From NCBI RefSeq assembly GCF_900111565.1, contig NZ_FOIK01000001.1, forward strand, positions 1 through 64,000: a DNA stretch of 64,000 nucleotides. The letters are read 5' to 3'. Of this stretch, positions 33,288 to 42,589 are shown piece after piece (position 1 is the first letter of the stretch; every line of letters starts with the position of its first letter). This DNA is from Paenibacillus sp. NFR01. Its GTDB lineage: Bacteria; Bacillota; Bacilli; Paenibacillales; Paenibacillaceae. The notes under the pieces are model-generated. The model was not told the DNA's origin. It did not search any database and saw only the letters and a program-made list of their open reading frames with translations. The position numbers and the translations under genes are program-made.

Positions 33288-33977
33288 ATGAGGCCAACGA
33301 TTTTAATCATTGATGACGACGAAAAAATCACTTCGATGCTCCGCCGGGGCCTGGCTTTTGAGGGCTACGACGTGAAAACGGCAGCCAACGGCGCGGAAGG
33401 TCTGCGCACCTTTGCCGCCAACGAAGCGGATGTCGTGATTCTGGACGTAATGATGCCGCAGGTGGACGGCTTTGAGGTATGCCGCCGGCTGCGCGAAGGC
33501 GGAAGCAACGTGCCGGTGTTGATGCTGACGGCTAAAGATGAAATCGAACACCGCGTAAAAGGGCTTGACCTCGGCGCGGACGATTATCTGGTCAAGCCGT
33601 TTGCGCTCGAGGAGCTGCTTGCCCGGGTGCGGGCGCTGCTGCGGCGCAAAAGCGACCACGGCAACGGCGCGGAGGCCGCCGTTACCTTCGAGGATCTTAC
33701 GCTAGACGTCGATTCTCGCGAGGTGACCCGAAGCGGCAAAAGGCTGGAGCTGACGGCGAAAGAATTCGAACTTTTGCATCTGTTTATGCAGAATCCGAAG
33801 CGCGTGCTTTCCCGCGATCTCATCATGGATAAAATTTGGGGCTACGATTACAGCGGAGAATCCAACGTGCTTGAAGTCTATATCGCGATGCTGCGGCAAA
33901 AAACCGAAGAGCATGGCGGTAAACGGCTGATTCAGACGATCCGGGGCGCCGGATACATTTTACGGGGTGACAATTAA
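33288..33977 (+). CDS. OmpR-family response regulator
   Basis: 229 residues, ATG 33288 after GGGGGAAGCTGA. Receiver domain with IDDDEKI, D53 in VVILDVMMPQVDG, T and K at MLTAKD and YLVKPFALEEL; C-terminal winged helix (TFEDLTLDVDSREVTRSGK, LTAKEFELLHLF, IQTIRGAGYILRG). A TACAAT at about 33249-33254 may be its -10 box. The kinase gene starts 1 bp after its stop. The gene order after an HtrA protease suggests envelope-stress control. Confidence 0.92.
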   Translation: MRPTILIIDDDEKITSMLRRGLAFEGYDVKTAANGAEGLRTFAANEADVVILDVMMPQVDGFEVCRRLREGGSNVPVLMLTAKDEIEHRVKGLDLGADDYLVKPFALEELLARVRALLRRKSDHGNGAEAAVTFEDLTLDVDSREVTRSGKRLELTAKEFELLHLFMQNPKRVLSRDLIMDKIWGYDYSGESNVLEVYIAMLRQKTEEHGGKRLIQTIRGAGYILRGDN

Positions 33978-33978
33978 C

Positions 33979-35421
33979 ATGTCGATCAAATTGCGGCTGA
34001 CAGCGTGGTTCTCAGGAATATTGGCCGTTATGCTGCTGGCCTTATCAGCCGCGATTTACGGTTTCGTCTATTACAGCACTTACGATGATATCAAGGACAA
34101 GCTTAAATACCAGACCGGCATGGTCAAGTTCAGTTCGGATTGGAACTATGACCTGAAGCTGACGGTTGCCGGGCCCGAAGGTCAAAACTTGTTTGCGCAG
34201 GCCTATATCTACGAAGCCAAAAGGCTGATCGCCAGCGACAGCCTGAAGAGTACAGGCCTCCAGTTCGGCGTCCCTGAAAAATCAGCGTTGGGAACCCATC
34301 CGGTCTTCATTCAAACGACCGTCGCAGGCAACCCGTTTCTGATCTATCAGACGGCAATCAGCATTTCGACCACATCCGGCGATTTGTCGGGTGTACTTCA
34401 GGTGGCCACATATACGGGAGAGCAGGTTAAGCTGCTGGACCGGTTGAAAAATATTCTGCTCGTCGGATCTTTTGCAACGCTCATTGCGGCCTTTACGCTC
34501 GGACTGTTCCTGGCCCGCAAATCGATGAGCCCGATCGGTAAAGTCATCGAGGCGGCCAACGGAATCCAGACCGGCAATGACCTCAGCTCCCGGATTGAAT
34601 ATGACGGTCCTTCCGACGAGATCGGCCGGTTGATCCAGACGGTCAACAGCATGCTTGGACGGATGGAAGGTTTTTACCGGGAATTGGAAGACTCTTACGC
34701 GACCCAGCGGCGCTTTGTATCCGATGCTTCGCATGAGCTGCGGACGCCGCTGACGACGATCCGCGGGAATATCGAGCTGCTCCAGAAGGTATGGGAGCTT
34801 GGACCGGGCGACGGCAAAATGAGCGAAGCCGAAATCCGCCAGCTGTCGATTGAATCGGTGCAGGATATTGCGGATGAATCGAGACGGATGAGCCGGCTGA
34901 TCGGCGACATGCTGTCGCTGGCCCGCGCCGATACCGGCCGGACCTTTGACAAGGAGCCGGTGGCGCTGGAGCCGATGATGACCGAGGTGGCCCGGCGGGC
35001 AGCGCTGCTGCCGCGGCAGGCGGAATGGATTGTCGGCGATCTGACCAACCTGAACGGCAAGTACATCGTCGGCAACAAAGACTACTTGCAGCAGATGATG
35101 TTTATTTTTATTGATAATGCATTCAAATACACGCCGTCGGGCGAAGTTACGCTTAGCGCGGTATTTTACCAGGATCAAGTAGGTTTGCGCATCAGCGATA
35201 CGGGAATCGGGATGGATAAAGACGAGGTGCCGCATATTTTCGACCGGTTTTACCGGGCCGACGAATCGCGGGGCATGACCGAGGGCATCGGTCTCGGATT
35301 ATCCATTGCCAAATGGATTATCGATGAACATAAGGGTTCTGTGGAGGTTGTCACCCGGCAAGGGGAAGGCACGACGTTCATCATCTGGCTCCCGCTTCTC
35401 TTTGCTCCTCCGCTGGAATAG
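33979..35421 (+). CDS. Sensor histidine kinase, partner of the preceding regulator
   Basis: 480 residues from ATG 33979 (GGGGTG ten bases upstream; an in-frame GTG at 33967 overlaps the regulator). TM helices at about 8-30 and 158-180 flank an extracellular sensor of about 125 residues; HAMP follows, then HisKA with H252 in FVSDASHELRTPLTTIRGN, and HATPase with N-box FIDNAFKYTPSG, G1 ISDTGIGM and G2 GIGLGLSIAK. Standard length for the PhoR/CssS-like class; the ligand is unknown. Confidence 0.92.
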   Translation: MSIKLRLTAWFSGILAVMLLALSAAIYGFVYYSTYDDIKDKLKYQTGMVKFSSDWNYDLKLTVAGPEGQNLFAQAYIYEAKRLIASDSLKSTGLQFGVPEKSALGTHPVFIQTTVAGNPFLIYQTAISISTTSGDLSGVLQVATYTGEQVKLLDRLKNILLVGSFATLIAAFTLGLFLARKSMSPIGKVIEAANGIQTGNDLSSRIEYDGPSDEIGRLIQTVNSMLGRMEGFYRELEDSYATQRRFVSDASHELRTPLTTIRGNIELLQKVWELGPGDGKMSEAEIRQLSIESVQDIADESRRMSRLIGDMLSLARADTGRTFDKEPVALEPMMTEVARRAALLPRQAEWIVGDLTNLNGKYIVGNKDYLQQMMFIFIDNAFKYTPSGEVTLSAVFYQDQVGLRISDTGIGMDKDEVPHIFDRFYRADESRGMTEGIGLGLSIAKWIIDEHKGSVEVVTRQGEGTTFIIWLPLLFAPPLE

Positions 35422-35485
35422 GGTATAATGTGAAACGAGTCCCAATCCAGCCGTCATTGACAGCAGAAAGCCGGTGAACACCGAA

Positions 35486-36442
35486 ATGGAAGTAATAAAG
35501 ATTTCTCCCCGGGGCTATTGCTACGGCGTTGTCGACGCCATGGTGATGGCAAGACAGGCTGCGCTTAATCTCGACCTGCCCCGGCCGATTTATATACTTG
35601 GCATGATTGTGCATAACAGCCATGTCACCAACTCTTTTGAGGACGATGGTATTATAACGCTGGACGGCGCTAACCGTCTGGAGATCCTTGAGAAGGTTGA
35701 CAAGGGAACCGTCATCTTCACCGCGCACGGTGTGTCGCCCGAAGTGCGCAGACTGGCGCGCGAGAAAGGGCTGACGACAGTGGATGCCACCTGCCCTGAC
35801 GTCACGAAGACCCATGATCTTATCCGTGAGAAAGCGGCCGAAGGCTTTGATATTATTTATATCGGCAAAAAAGGGCATCCCGAGCCGGAAGGCGCAGTGG
35901 GCATCGCTCCCGAACATGTCCATCTGATTGAAAAAGAAGAAGAGATTGCCGGCCTCACGATCGACTCGTCCCGTATCGTCATCACCAACCAGACGACAAT
36001 GAGCCAGTGGGATATCAAGCACATTATGAAAAAGCTGCTGGAGAAATTCCCCGGCGCGGAAGTGCATAATGAAATTTGCATGGCCACGCAGGTGCGGCAG
36101 GAAGCGGTAGCGGAGCAGGCCGGACAGTGCGATCTCGTCATCGTCGTCGGCGATCCGCGCAGCAATAACTCCAACCGTCTGGCTCAGGTATCCGAGGATA
36201 TCGCCGGTACGCCGGCTCACCGGATCGCCGACATCAGCGAGCTGCAGCTGGAATGGCTAAAGGGCGTCCAGAAGGTCGGCGTTACCTCCGGCGCTTCGAC
36301 GCCGACGCCGATTACCAAAGAAGTGATCCAATATCTGGAGCAGTACGACCCTGCCGCTCCGGAGACATGGGAGATCAAACGGACGGTGAATATGGCGAAG
36401 CTGCTGCCGCCGGTGAAGAACAAGAGTGCAAGCACAACATAA
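35486..36442 (+). CDS. ispH: 4-hydroxy-3-methylbut-2-enyl diphosphate reductase
   Basis: 318 residues from ATG 35486 ([19 protein letters not shown], the usual family start); GTG 35474 is in frame. Last step of the MEP isoprenoid pathway, using a 4Fe-4S cluster held by C12, C103 (DATCPDV) and C198 (NEICMAT). IVHNSHV and TAHGVSP carry substrate-binding histidines. A TATAAT at 35424-35429 overlaps the end of the kinase gene and may be its promoter. Terminator follows. Confidence 0.95.
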   Translation: MEVIKISPRGYCYGVVDAMVMARQAALNLDLPRPIYILGMIVHNSHVTNSFEDDGIITLDGANRLEILEKVDKGTVIFTAHGVSPEVRRLAREKGLTTVDATCPDVTKTHDLIREKAAEGFDIIYIGKKGHPEPEGAVGIAPEHVHLIEKEEEIAGLTIDSSRIVITNQTTMSQWDIKHIMKKLLEKFPGAEVHNEICMATQVRQEAVAEQAGQCDLVIVVGDPRSNNSNRLAQVSEDIAGTPAHRIADISELQLEWLKGVQKVGVTSGASTPTPITKEVIQYLEQYDPAAPETWEIKRTVNMAKLLPPVKNKSASTT

Positions 36443-36475
36443 TCCATAAGACCAAAAGAACTTATAACGTATCAG

Positions 36476-36506
36476 GCGCCTCCGCATATAGCGGAGGCGC
36501 TTTTTT
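36476..36506 (+). terminator. Terminator of ispH
   Basis: GCGCCTCCGC-atata-GCGGAGGCGC followed by T6. Confidence 0.9.
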
Positions 36507-36653
36507 GATTGACGGAGCATGGAATATGATGTAGAATTACTTTAGTGCTTAAAAGCGTACACGCGTCTAAGTGAAAAACAAACGTATCGTTTATGATCGA
36601 AAACCAAGGCATAGCATACATTTATTTTTATATGCGAGAAGGGGAGCTTAATT

Positions 36654-37700
36654 ATGATCGTTATTACATCCAACCAAACACCGCAGGAGCAGGTCAGCGA
36701 TATTATTGCCGCCATTGAACGGGAAGGCCTTCAGGCCCATGTATCGCGCGGAACCGACCATACAGTGATCGGGCTGATCGGCGGGGTTACGCCGAAGCTT
36801 GCCGAACATTTGCGGCAGATGAAAGGCGTCGAGAACGTTGTGAAAATCTCCAAGTCCTATAAGCTGGCCAGCCGCGACTTTCATCCGGAAGACACGATTA
36901 TCGACATCCGCGGCGTAAAGATCGGCGGCGAAAATTTGGTGATTATGGGCGGACCTTGCGCCGTGGAGACACCGGAGCAGATCGATGAAATCGCCCGCCT
37001 GGTGAAAGCCTCCGGCGGCCAGGTGCTGCGCGGCGGCGCCTTCAAGCCCCGCACCGGTCCGTACAGCTTCCAGGGCGTCGGCGTGGAAGGCCTCAAGATG
37101 ATGGCCGAAGCTGGCCAGCGCCATGGCCTCTTGACCATCACCGAAGTCATGACGCCGGAATACGTCGACATTTGCGCCGAATACGCCGATATTCTTCAGG
37201 TCGGCACGCGGAACATGCAGAATTTCGATCTGCTGCGCAAGCTTGGAACCTGCGGCCGTCCGGTGCTGCTGAAGCGCGGCTTCAGCGCGACGTACGATGA
37301 ATTCCTCAATGCCGCAGAATACATCCTGGCCGGCGGCAACCGCGATGTCATGTTGTGCGAGCGCGGAATCCGTACATTCGAAACGTACACACGGAATACG
37401 CTCGACCTGTCAGCGATCCCTGTTCTGCAAAATTTGAGCCATCTTCCGGTCATCTCCGACCCGAGCCATGGCACGGGCCGCCGCGAGCTGGTAGCCCCAA
37501 TGTCCAAAGCATCTGTAGCCGCCGGAGCGAACGGCCTGATCATCGAAATGCATACCGATCCGGACAATTCCATGACTGGCGACGGCGTACAATCGCTGTT
37601 CCCGGAGCAATTCGATGTTCTGCTGCGTGAGCTGGAACAGATTGCACCGCTTGTTGGACGTAAATTCTCCGAATCCCTTTCGCCGGTTACGGCTGGTTGA
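36654..37700 (+). CDS. aroF: 3-deoxy-7-phosphoheptulonate synthase (class I beta)
   Basis: 348 residues, ATG 36654 after AAGGGGAGCTTAATT. First step of the shikimate pathway (PEP + erythrose-4-phosphate). N-terminal ferredoxin-like regulatory domain (about 1-75, MIVITSNQTPQEQVSDIIAA) as in Thermotoga/Geobacillus types, then the barrel with VIMGGPCAVE (metal cysteine), KPRTGPYSFQG and VISDPSHGTG. The N-domain usually gives feedback control by aromatic amino acids. Monocistronic, with its own terminator. Confidence 0.95.
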   Translation: MIVITSNQTPQEQVSDIIAAIEREGLQAHVSRGTDHTVIGLIGGVTPKLAEHLRQMKGVENVVKISKSYKLASRDFHPEDTIIDIRGVKIGGENLVIMGGPCAVETPEQIDEIARLVKASGGQVLRGGAFKPRTGPYSFQGVGVEGLKMMAEAGQRHGLLTITEVMTPEYVDICAEYADILQVGTRNMQNFDLLRKLGTCGRPVLLKRGFSATYDEFLNAAEYILAGGNRDVMLCERGIRTFETYTRNTLDLSAIPVLQNLSHLPVISDPSHGTGRRELVAPMSKASVAAGANGLIIEMHTDPDNSMTGDGVQSLFPEQFDVLLRELEQIAPLVGRKFSESLSPVTAG

Positions 37701-37725
37701 TCAGCCGGGTTAGGGTAAAACCCGC

Positions 37726-37767
37726 GGTCTTCTTCCCTGTTTTTGGAACAGGGCAAGAAGGCCTTTT
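37726..37767 (+). terminator. Terminator of aroF
   Basis: GGTCTTCTTCCCTGTT pairs with AACAGGGCAAGAAGGCC (one bulge), followed by TTTT. Confidence 0.75.
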
Positions 37768-37872
37768 CGGCATATAAAACAGGCAGTTTCCAGTCTTTGG
37801 ACAGGCTATTTTCAAATTTCACCAAAGCGTCAGAAAAACTTACATTGTCTCAAGAAATACCTGACATAAGCA

Positions 37873-37901
37873 TTGACGATGTTAGGTATGGGATTTATAA
37901 T
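37873..37901 (+). promoter_or_regulatory. Sigma-A promoter upstream of glnA
   Basis: TTGACG (37873-37878), 17-bp spacer, TATAAT (37896-37901), 79 bp before the glnA start. I looked for a GlnR/TnrA box (TGTNA-N7-TNACA) and saw none with correct spacing. Confidence 0.7.
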
Positions 37902-37980
37902 GACGACAGCAAAAAAATTAAAAACAGAACATTTGATACTGAGAGCGGCCTAATGTTCGGAATTTTGGGGAGGAAAAATC

Positions 37981-39405
37981 ATGTCGGTTGAAAAAGTGTT
38001 GCAAACGATCAAAGAAAACAATATCGAATGGGTGGATTTCCGCTTTGTTGATCTGGGGGGACATGCTCACCACATCACGCTGCCGGCTTCCGCGGTTGAA
38101 GAAGAAACATTTGTTAACGGCGTAGCATTCGACGGATCTTCCATTAAGGGCTTCCGTGGTATTGAAGAATCGGACATGGTAATGATGCCAGATCCAAGCA
38201 GTACTTACATCGATCCTTTTACTGCTCATCCGACGTTGAACGTTATGTGCGACATCTTCACACCGGACGGCGAACGGTATGAACGCGACCCGCGCGGCAT
38301 CGCAGTGAAAGCCGAAGAATTCCTGCAATCCAGCGGTGTAGGCACAGCGGCATTCTTCGCGCCTGAGTCCGAGTTCTTTATCTTCGACGACGTGCGCTTT
38401 GAAAGCACCATGAACAGCTCCTCTTATTTCGTTGATTCCGAAGAAGCTTCCTGGAACACGAACCGTAAAGAAGAAGGCGGCAATCTTGGATTCAAGATTC
38501 CGGTAAAGGGCGGTTACGTTCCGGTAGCTCCAGTCGATTCCCAACAAGATATCCGCAGCGAAATGTGCCGTCTGCTCGGCGAAGCCGGGCTTGAAATCGA
38601 ACGTCATCACCACGAAGTGGCGACGGCCGGCCAAGCGGAAATCAACTTCCGTTTTGACACGCTGAAGAAAACAGCCGACAACCTCCTGACTTATAAATAC
38701 ATCGTTCATAACACTGCCCGCCAATACGGCAAAGTGGCAACATTCATGCCTAAACCGCTCTTCGGCGACAACGGCAGCGGCATGCACGTTCACCAATCGA
38801 TCTTCAATGGCGACGCTCCTCTGTTCTACGAAAAAGGCGCATATGCCAACCTGAGCGAAATGGCTTTGCACTACATCGGCGGTATCCTGTACCATGCTCC
38901 GGCGCTGATCGCTTTGACGAACCCGAGCACCAACTCGTTCAAACGTCTGGTTCCTGGTTACGAAGCACCGGTTAACCTGGTATTCTCCAAAGGCAACCGT
39001 TCCGCTGCGATCCGTATCCCGGTAGCTGCTGTGACACCTAAGGGCTGTCGTATCGAGTTCCGTACACCGGACTCCACCGCTAACCCTTACCTGGCCTTCT
39101 CCGCTATGCTGATGGCCGGCCTGGACGGCATCAAGAAGAAAATCAACCCGATCGAACTGGGCTACGGTCCACTCGACAAGAACATTTACGAACTGTCCGA
39201 CGAAGACAAGAGCAAAATCCGCAGCGTTCCGGGCAGCCTGAACGAAGCGCTTGACGCTCTGGAATCCGATTATGAGTTCCTGACTGAAGGCGGCGTGTTC
39301 ACTAAGGACTTCATCGATAACTACATCGAGCTGAAACGCGGCGAAGCTCAAGCGGTTGCGATTCGTGTTCATCCGCACGAATACTCCCTGTACTTCGATT
39401 GCTAA
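37981..39405 (+). CDS. glnA: Glutamine synthetase, long (GSI-beta-like) type
   Basis: 474 residues, ATG 37981 with GGGGAGGAAAAATC. Makes glutamine from glutamate and ammonia with ATP. FDGSSIKGFRGIEESDM, EFFIFDDVRFES, the HHHEVATAGQAEINFRFDT active-site region, MPKPLFGDNGSGMHVHQS and NRSAAIRIP are conserved. It is about 30 residues longer than the GSI-alpha enzyme of B. subtilis and carries the extra loops of enterobacterial GlnA, including Y403 in DKNIYELSDE where the adenylylated tyrosine lies. The GSI-alpha arginine that senses glutamine (position 62 in B. subtilis) is glycine in FRGIEESDM. No glnR is adjacent. Confidence 0.95.
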   Translation: MSVEKVLQTIKENNIEWVDFRFVDLGGHAHHITLPASAVEEETFVNGVAFDGSSIKGFRGIEESDMVMMPDPSSTYIDPFTAHPTLNVMCDIFTPDGERYERDPRGIAVKAEEFLQSSGVGTAAFFAPESEFFIFDDVRFESTMNSSSYFVDSEEASWNTNRKEEGGNLGFKIPVKGGYVPVAPVDSQQDIRSEMCRLLGEAGLEIERHHHEVATAGQAEINFRFDTLKKTADNLLTYKYIVHNTARQYGKVATFMPKPLFGDNGSGMHVHQSIFNGDAPLFYEKGAYANLSEMALHYIGGILYHAPALIALTNPSTNSFKRLVPGYEAPVNLVFSKGNRSAAIRIPVAAVTPKGCRIEFRTPDSTANPYLAFSAMLMAGLDGIKKKINPIELGYGPLDKNIYELSDEDKSKIRSVPGSLNEALDALESDYEFLTEGGVFTKDFIDNYIELKRGEAQAVAIRVHPHEYSLYFDC

Positions 39406-39425
39406 GATTCGATCGACAAGCAGAT

Positions 39426-39453
39426 AAAAGCCTCCGGGGTTCCGGAGGCTTTT
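39426..39453 (+). terminator. Terminator of glnA
   Basis: AAAAGCCTCCGG-ggtt-CCGGAGGCTTTT. Confidence 0.9.
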
Positions 39454-39681
39454 CTATTGTATTTTTACGAAACTGTTTCGTAATTTTGGGGCCAATATTT
39501 ACATATTGTAGGATGTTGTTTGAATAGAGGCAGACCAACCGTAATCCTATAGATGCAAATTTATATAAATAACGCTGATAATCTAGAGTAAACGGCCTAT
39601 GTTTCGCTTGGTTTTTCGGTTTTAGCATCCATAATAAAACGCTTTACATCCATAGCCAACGATGCAATAATTGAACTGACC

Positions 39682-39693
39682 GAAACCGGTTTC
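39682..39693. promoter_or_regulatory. Perfect 12-bp palindrome, possible operator
   Basis: GAAACCGGTTTC lies about 45-55 bp before the phosphorylase start. A LacI/CcpA-like operator is possible, but it lacks the full cre consensus. The 270-bp gap holds no other clear signal. Confidence 0.35.
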
Positions 39694-39737
39694 TGAATGA
39701 GAGCAGAACAGGTTTATACTTAATGTACGTAGAGGGG

Positions 39738-42482
39738 ATGAATCGCTTGAGTCAATCGAAAACGGGCTGGGAGTTTACAGGAAAGAACGGAGACTTCCGG
39801 CTCCGGGAAGCCGGACGAAGCAGTTATTTATATTTTCCGCTTGTCAATGAAGGGGGAATGATGTCCACTGTTTCGCCCAATCTTCATGGACAAGTTACTT
39901 CGGGCCATAACAGCTTCCTGACACCGCCACTGTCGGTGGAGGATCTGCACAATTCCCGGGCATCACGGAATTTTTGGGTGTATGCCGAAGGCAAAGGCGC
40001 ATGGTCTGCAGCGGGTAACTCCGCCAGACAAAACGCGCTCGCTTATGAAGATTCAGCGGAAGAGACCCAGCTTGAGGCAGGGCTGCTGTGGCATAAAGTC
40101 GCGCGTGAAAGTAAGGAGTTGGGCTTGCGCTCGGAGATTACCAGCTTTGTGCCTAGCGGCAACGATAAGGTTGAGCTGATGAAAGTCGTGCTGACCAATG
40201 TCGGCAGCGAGACGCTGACGGTTACTCCAACGGCAGCGGTGCCGCTGTATGCCCGCTCCGCGGACGATCTGCGGGACCACCGGCATGTAACTTCGCTTCT
40301 GAACCGTACCTATACTTCAGCCTTCGGTGTCGAAGTGCAGCCCGCATTGTCTTTTGACGAACGCGGCCACCGCATAAACCACACGTCCTACGGCGTGTTC
40401 GGAGCAGAAGCGGACGGTACAGCACCGGTCGGATTTTTCCCGGTACAAGAGGAGTTTATCGGCGAAGGCGGAAGCCTGGATTGGCCGGAAGCCGTTGTGC
40501 GCAATGTACAGCCGCCGATTTGCGAAGGCGGAGGCGTGGACGTCGAAGGCTACGAGGCGCTGGGCGGACTGAGATTTGCGGCTGCCAAGCTGAAGCCGGG
40601 TCAAAGCTGGGCTTATATCCTTATCCTGGCCATCGATAAAGAACGGATTGATGTCGCGGCGCTAATGGACAAATACGGCAACGAAGCCAGCTTTGACGAG
40701 CTGCTGGAAGAAACCCGCTCCTTCTGGGCGGATAAAGTGAATACGGTGCAGTTTGAGTCCGGCGAACCGGCTGTCGATGCATGGATGAAATGGGTGACGC
40801 TGCAGCCGGTACTGCGCAGACTTTACGGCAACTCATTCCTGCCGTACCATGACTATGGACGCGGCGGCCGGGGCTGGCGGGACCTGTGGCAGGACTGCCT
40901 GGCGTTGCTGATCATGGAGCCGGCCGATGTGCGCAGCCTGCTGCTGAACAACTATGCCGGCGTCCGCATCGATGGCAGCAACGCCACGATCATCGGCCAG
41001 CAACCGGGCGAGTTTATCGCCGACCGCAACAATATTCCGCGGGTTTGGATGGATCACGGGGCTTGGCCGTTCCTGACGACATGGCTGTACCTGAATCAAA
41101 GCGGAGATCTGGATTTCCTGCTGCAGGAACAAACCTATTTCCGTGATTCCTTTATGAATCACTGCAAGGTTCGCGATACGTCCTGGGAGCCGGCAGCAGG
41201 CAGTCAATTGCGCAGCGAAGACGGCGAAGTATATATGGGCACGATTCTGGAGCATATCTTGCTGCAAAACCTCGTTCCGTTCTTCAATGTCGGCGAACAT
41301 AACAACATTCTGCTCGAAGGCGCGGACTGGAACGACGGCCTGGATATGGCGGCACAGCGCGGAGAAAGCGTCACCTTCACGGCCTTCTACGCCAGCAACC
41401 TGCTGGAGCTGTCCGGCTTGCTGCGCACATTGAAGGAACGCAAAGGCTTGCAGCAGCTGGAGCTGGCCGAAGAAATGACGCTTCTCCTGGATCGGCTGGG
41501 CGAGGCAGTGGATTACAGCTCGGTTGCCGCGAAGCAGGAACAGCTGAACCGGTTTTATGCCGCTGCGCCTAACCAAGTGAGCGGCCGCCGCGCAGCGCTT
41601 GATCTGGAGCAGGTCGCAGCCGACCTGGCGGAGAAGGCGGAATGGATTTTTGCCCACCTGCGCCAAAATGAATGGGTGAGCAGCAGCCAGGGTGACGGCT
41701 GGTTCAACGGTTACTACAATAACGATTCCGAACGGGTCGAAGGAGAGTTCGAACAAGGCGTACGCATGACCTTGACGGGTCAGGTATTCCCGCTTCTTGG
41801 CTACGCGGCTACGGAAGAACAAATTCCGCAAATCATCTCCGCGGTGGAACGCAATCTGCTGGATGTGAAAATCGGCTACCGCCTCAACTCCAACTTTGGC
41901 GGCATTCAACAAAACCTGGGCCGTGCGTTCGGCTTTGCTTTCGGGCATAAGGAAAACGGGGCCATGTTCAGCCATATGACCGTGATGTACGGCAACGCGC
42001 TGTATAAACGCGGTTATGTCCGCGAAGGACGCAAGGTGCTGGACTCCCTGTATCAGCTGAGTGCCGATTTTGAACGGAGCCGGATGTATCCGGGCATTCC
42101 GGAGTACATCAACGAGCGCGGACGGGGCATGTATACTTATCTGACCGGTTCGGCCAGTTGGATGCTGCTGACGATGGTGACGGAAGTGTTTGGCGTTAAA
42201 GGCAAGCTGGGCGACCTCTTGCTGCAGCCTAAACTGGTTAATGAACAATTTGATGATAACCATCAGGCTGCCATTACGACTCTTTTTGCAGACCGCCGTC
42301 TGAAAGTCGTCTATACGGCCACAGGAGGCGCCGAGTTCGGAGAGTATGAAATAGACTCCGCCCTGCTGAATGGCGCTGTGGTGACGCTTCAGCGCGTCTC
42401 AGAGGGTGTGCTGATTCCGCGCGAGGTAATTGCCGCACTGGCTGAAGGCGAAACGCATCTGCTGGAAGTTAAACTGGTATAA
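39738..42482 (+). CDS. GH94-like glycoside phosphorylase
   Basis: About 914 residues. Start uncertain: TTG 39747 has GAGGGG nine bases upstream; ATG 39738 and ATG 39723 are in frame. N-terminal beta-sandwich (about 1-270), linker, then an alpha/alpha-toroid: YGRGGRGWRDLWQDCLAL and LLEGADWNDGLDMAA carry the G-x-D-W-N-D-G motif whose Asp is the general acid in GH94-type cellobiose, cellodextrin and chitobiose phosphorylases; the HKENGAMFSHM region matches the phosphate-binding part. Cleaves a beta-glucoside with phosphate to a sugar-1-phosphate. The exact substrate and GH family are not resolved. No transporter genes adjoin. Confidence 0.82.
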   Translation: MNRLSQSKTGWEFTGKNGDFRLREAGRSSYLYFPLVNEGGMMSTVSPNLHGQVTSGHNSFLTPPLSVEDLHNSRASRNFWVYAEGKGAWSAAGNSARQNALAYEDSAEETQLEAGLLWHKVARESKELGLRSEITSFVPSGNDKVELMKVVLTNVGSETLTVTPTAAVPLYARSADDLRDHRHVTSLLNRTYTSAFGVEVQPALSFDERGHRINHTSYGVFGAEADGTAPVGFFPVQEEFIGEGGSLDWPEAVVRNVQPPICEGGGVDVEGYEALGGLRFAAAKLKPGQSWAYILILAIDKERIDVAALMDKYGNEASFDELLEETRSFWADKVNTVQFESGEPAVDAWMKWVTLQPVLRRLYGNSFLPYHDYGRGGRGWRDLWQDCLALLIMEPADVRSLLLNNYAGVRIDGSNATIIGQQPGEFIADRNNIPRVWMDHGAWPFLTTWLYLNQSGDLDFLLQEQTYFRDSFMNHCKVRDTSWEPAAGSQLRSEDGEVYMGTILEHILLQNLVPFFNVGEHNNILLEGADWNDGLDMAAQRGESVTFTAFYASNLLELSGLLRTLKERKGLQQLELAEEMTLLLDRLGEAVDYSSVAAKQEQLNRFYAAAPNQVSGRRAALDLEQVAADLAEKAEWIFAHLRQNEWVSSSQGDGWFNGYYNNDSERVEGEFEQGVRMTLTGQVFPLLGYAATEEQIPQIISAVERNLLDVKIGYRLNSNFGGIQQNLGRAFGFAFGHKENGAMFSHMTVMYGNALYKRGYVREGRKVLDSLYQLSADFERSRMYPGIPEYINERGRGMYTYLTGSASWMLLTMVTEVFGVKGKLGDLLLQPKLVNEQFDDNHQAAITTLFADRRLKVVYTATGGAEFGEYEIDSALLNGAVVTLQRVSEGVLIPREVIAALAEGETHLLEVKLV

Positions 42483-42500
42483 TAGTAAAAGATCATTCGG

Positions 42501-42534
42501 GCGTCCGCTGCCGATCCGGCAGCGGACGCTCTTT
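42501..42534 (+). terminator. Terminator between phosphorylase and mutarotase-like gene
   Basis: GCGTCCGCTGCCG-atc-CGGCAGCGGACGC followed by TCTTTAT; a weak T-run, so perhaps partial. Confidence 0.7.
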
Positions 42535-42589
42535 ATAAATTGTCGGGGCATTATCATCTGTGCAAGAATGGCCAGAGAGGAAGATGAAA

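Noticed and set aside
37701..37980. GlnR/TnrA operator upstream of glnA
   Set aside because: No TGTNA-N7-TNACA with correct spacing; the nearest TGTC...TGACA pair has 11 bp between half-sites instead of 7.
37743..37991. Small gene upstream of glnA
   Set aside because: It starts inside the aroF terminator, overlaps the glnA promoter and start, and has no ribosome site.
39630..39693. CcpA cre site before the phosphorylase
   Set aside because: AAAACGCTTTACA and the GAAACCGGTTTC palindrome each miss fixed cre positions; the palindrome is kept only as a generic operator candidate.
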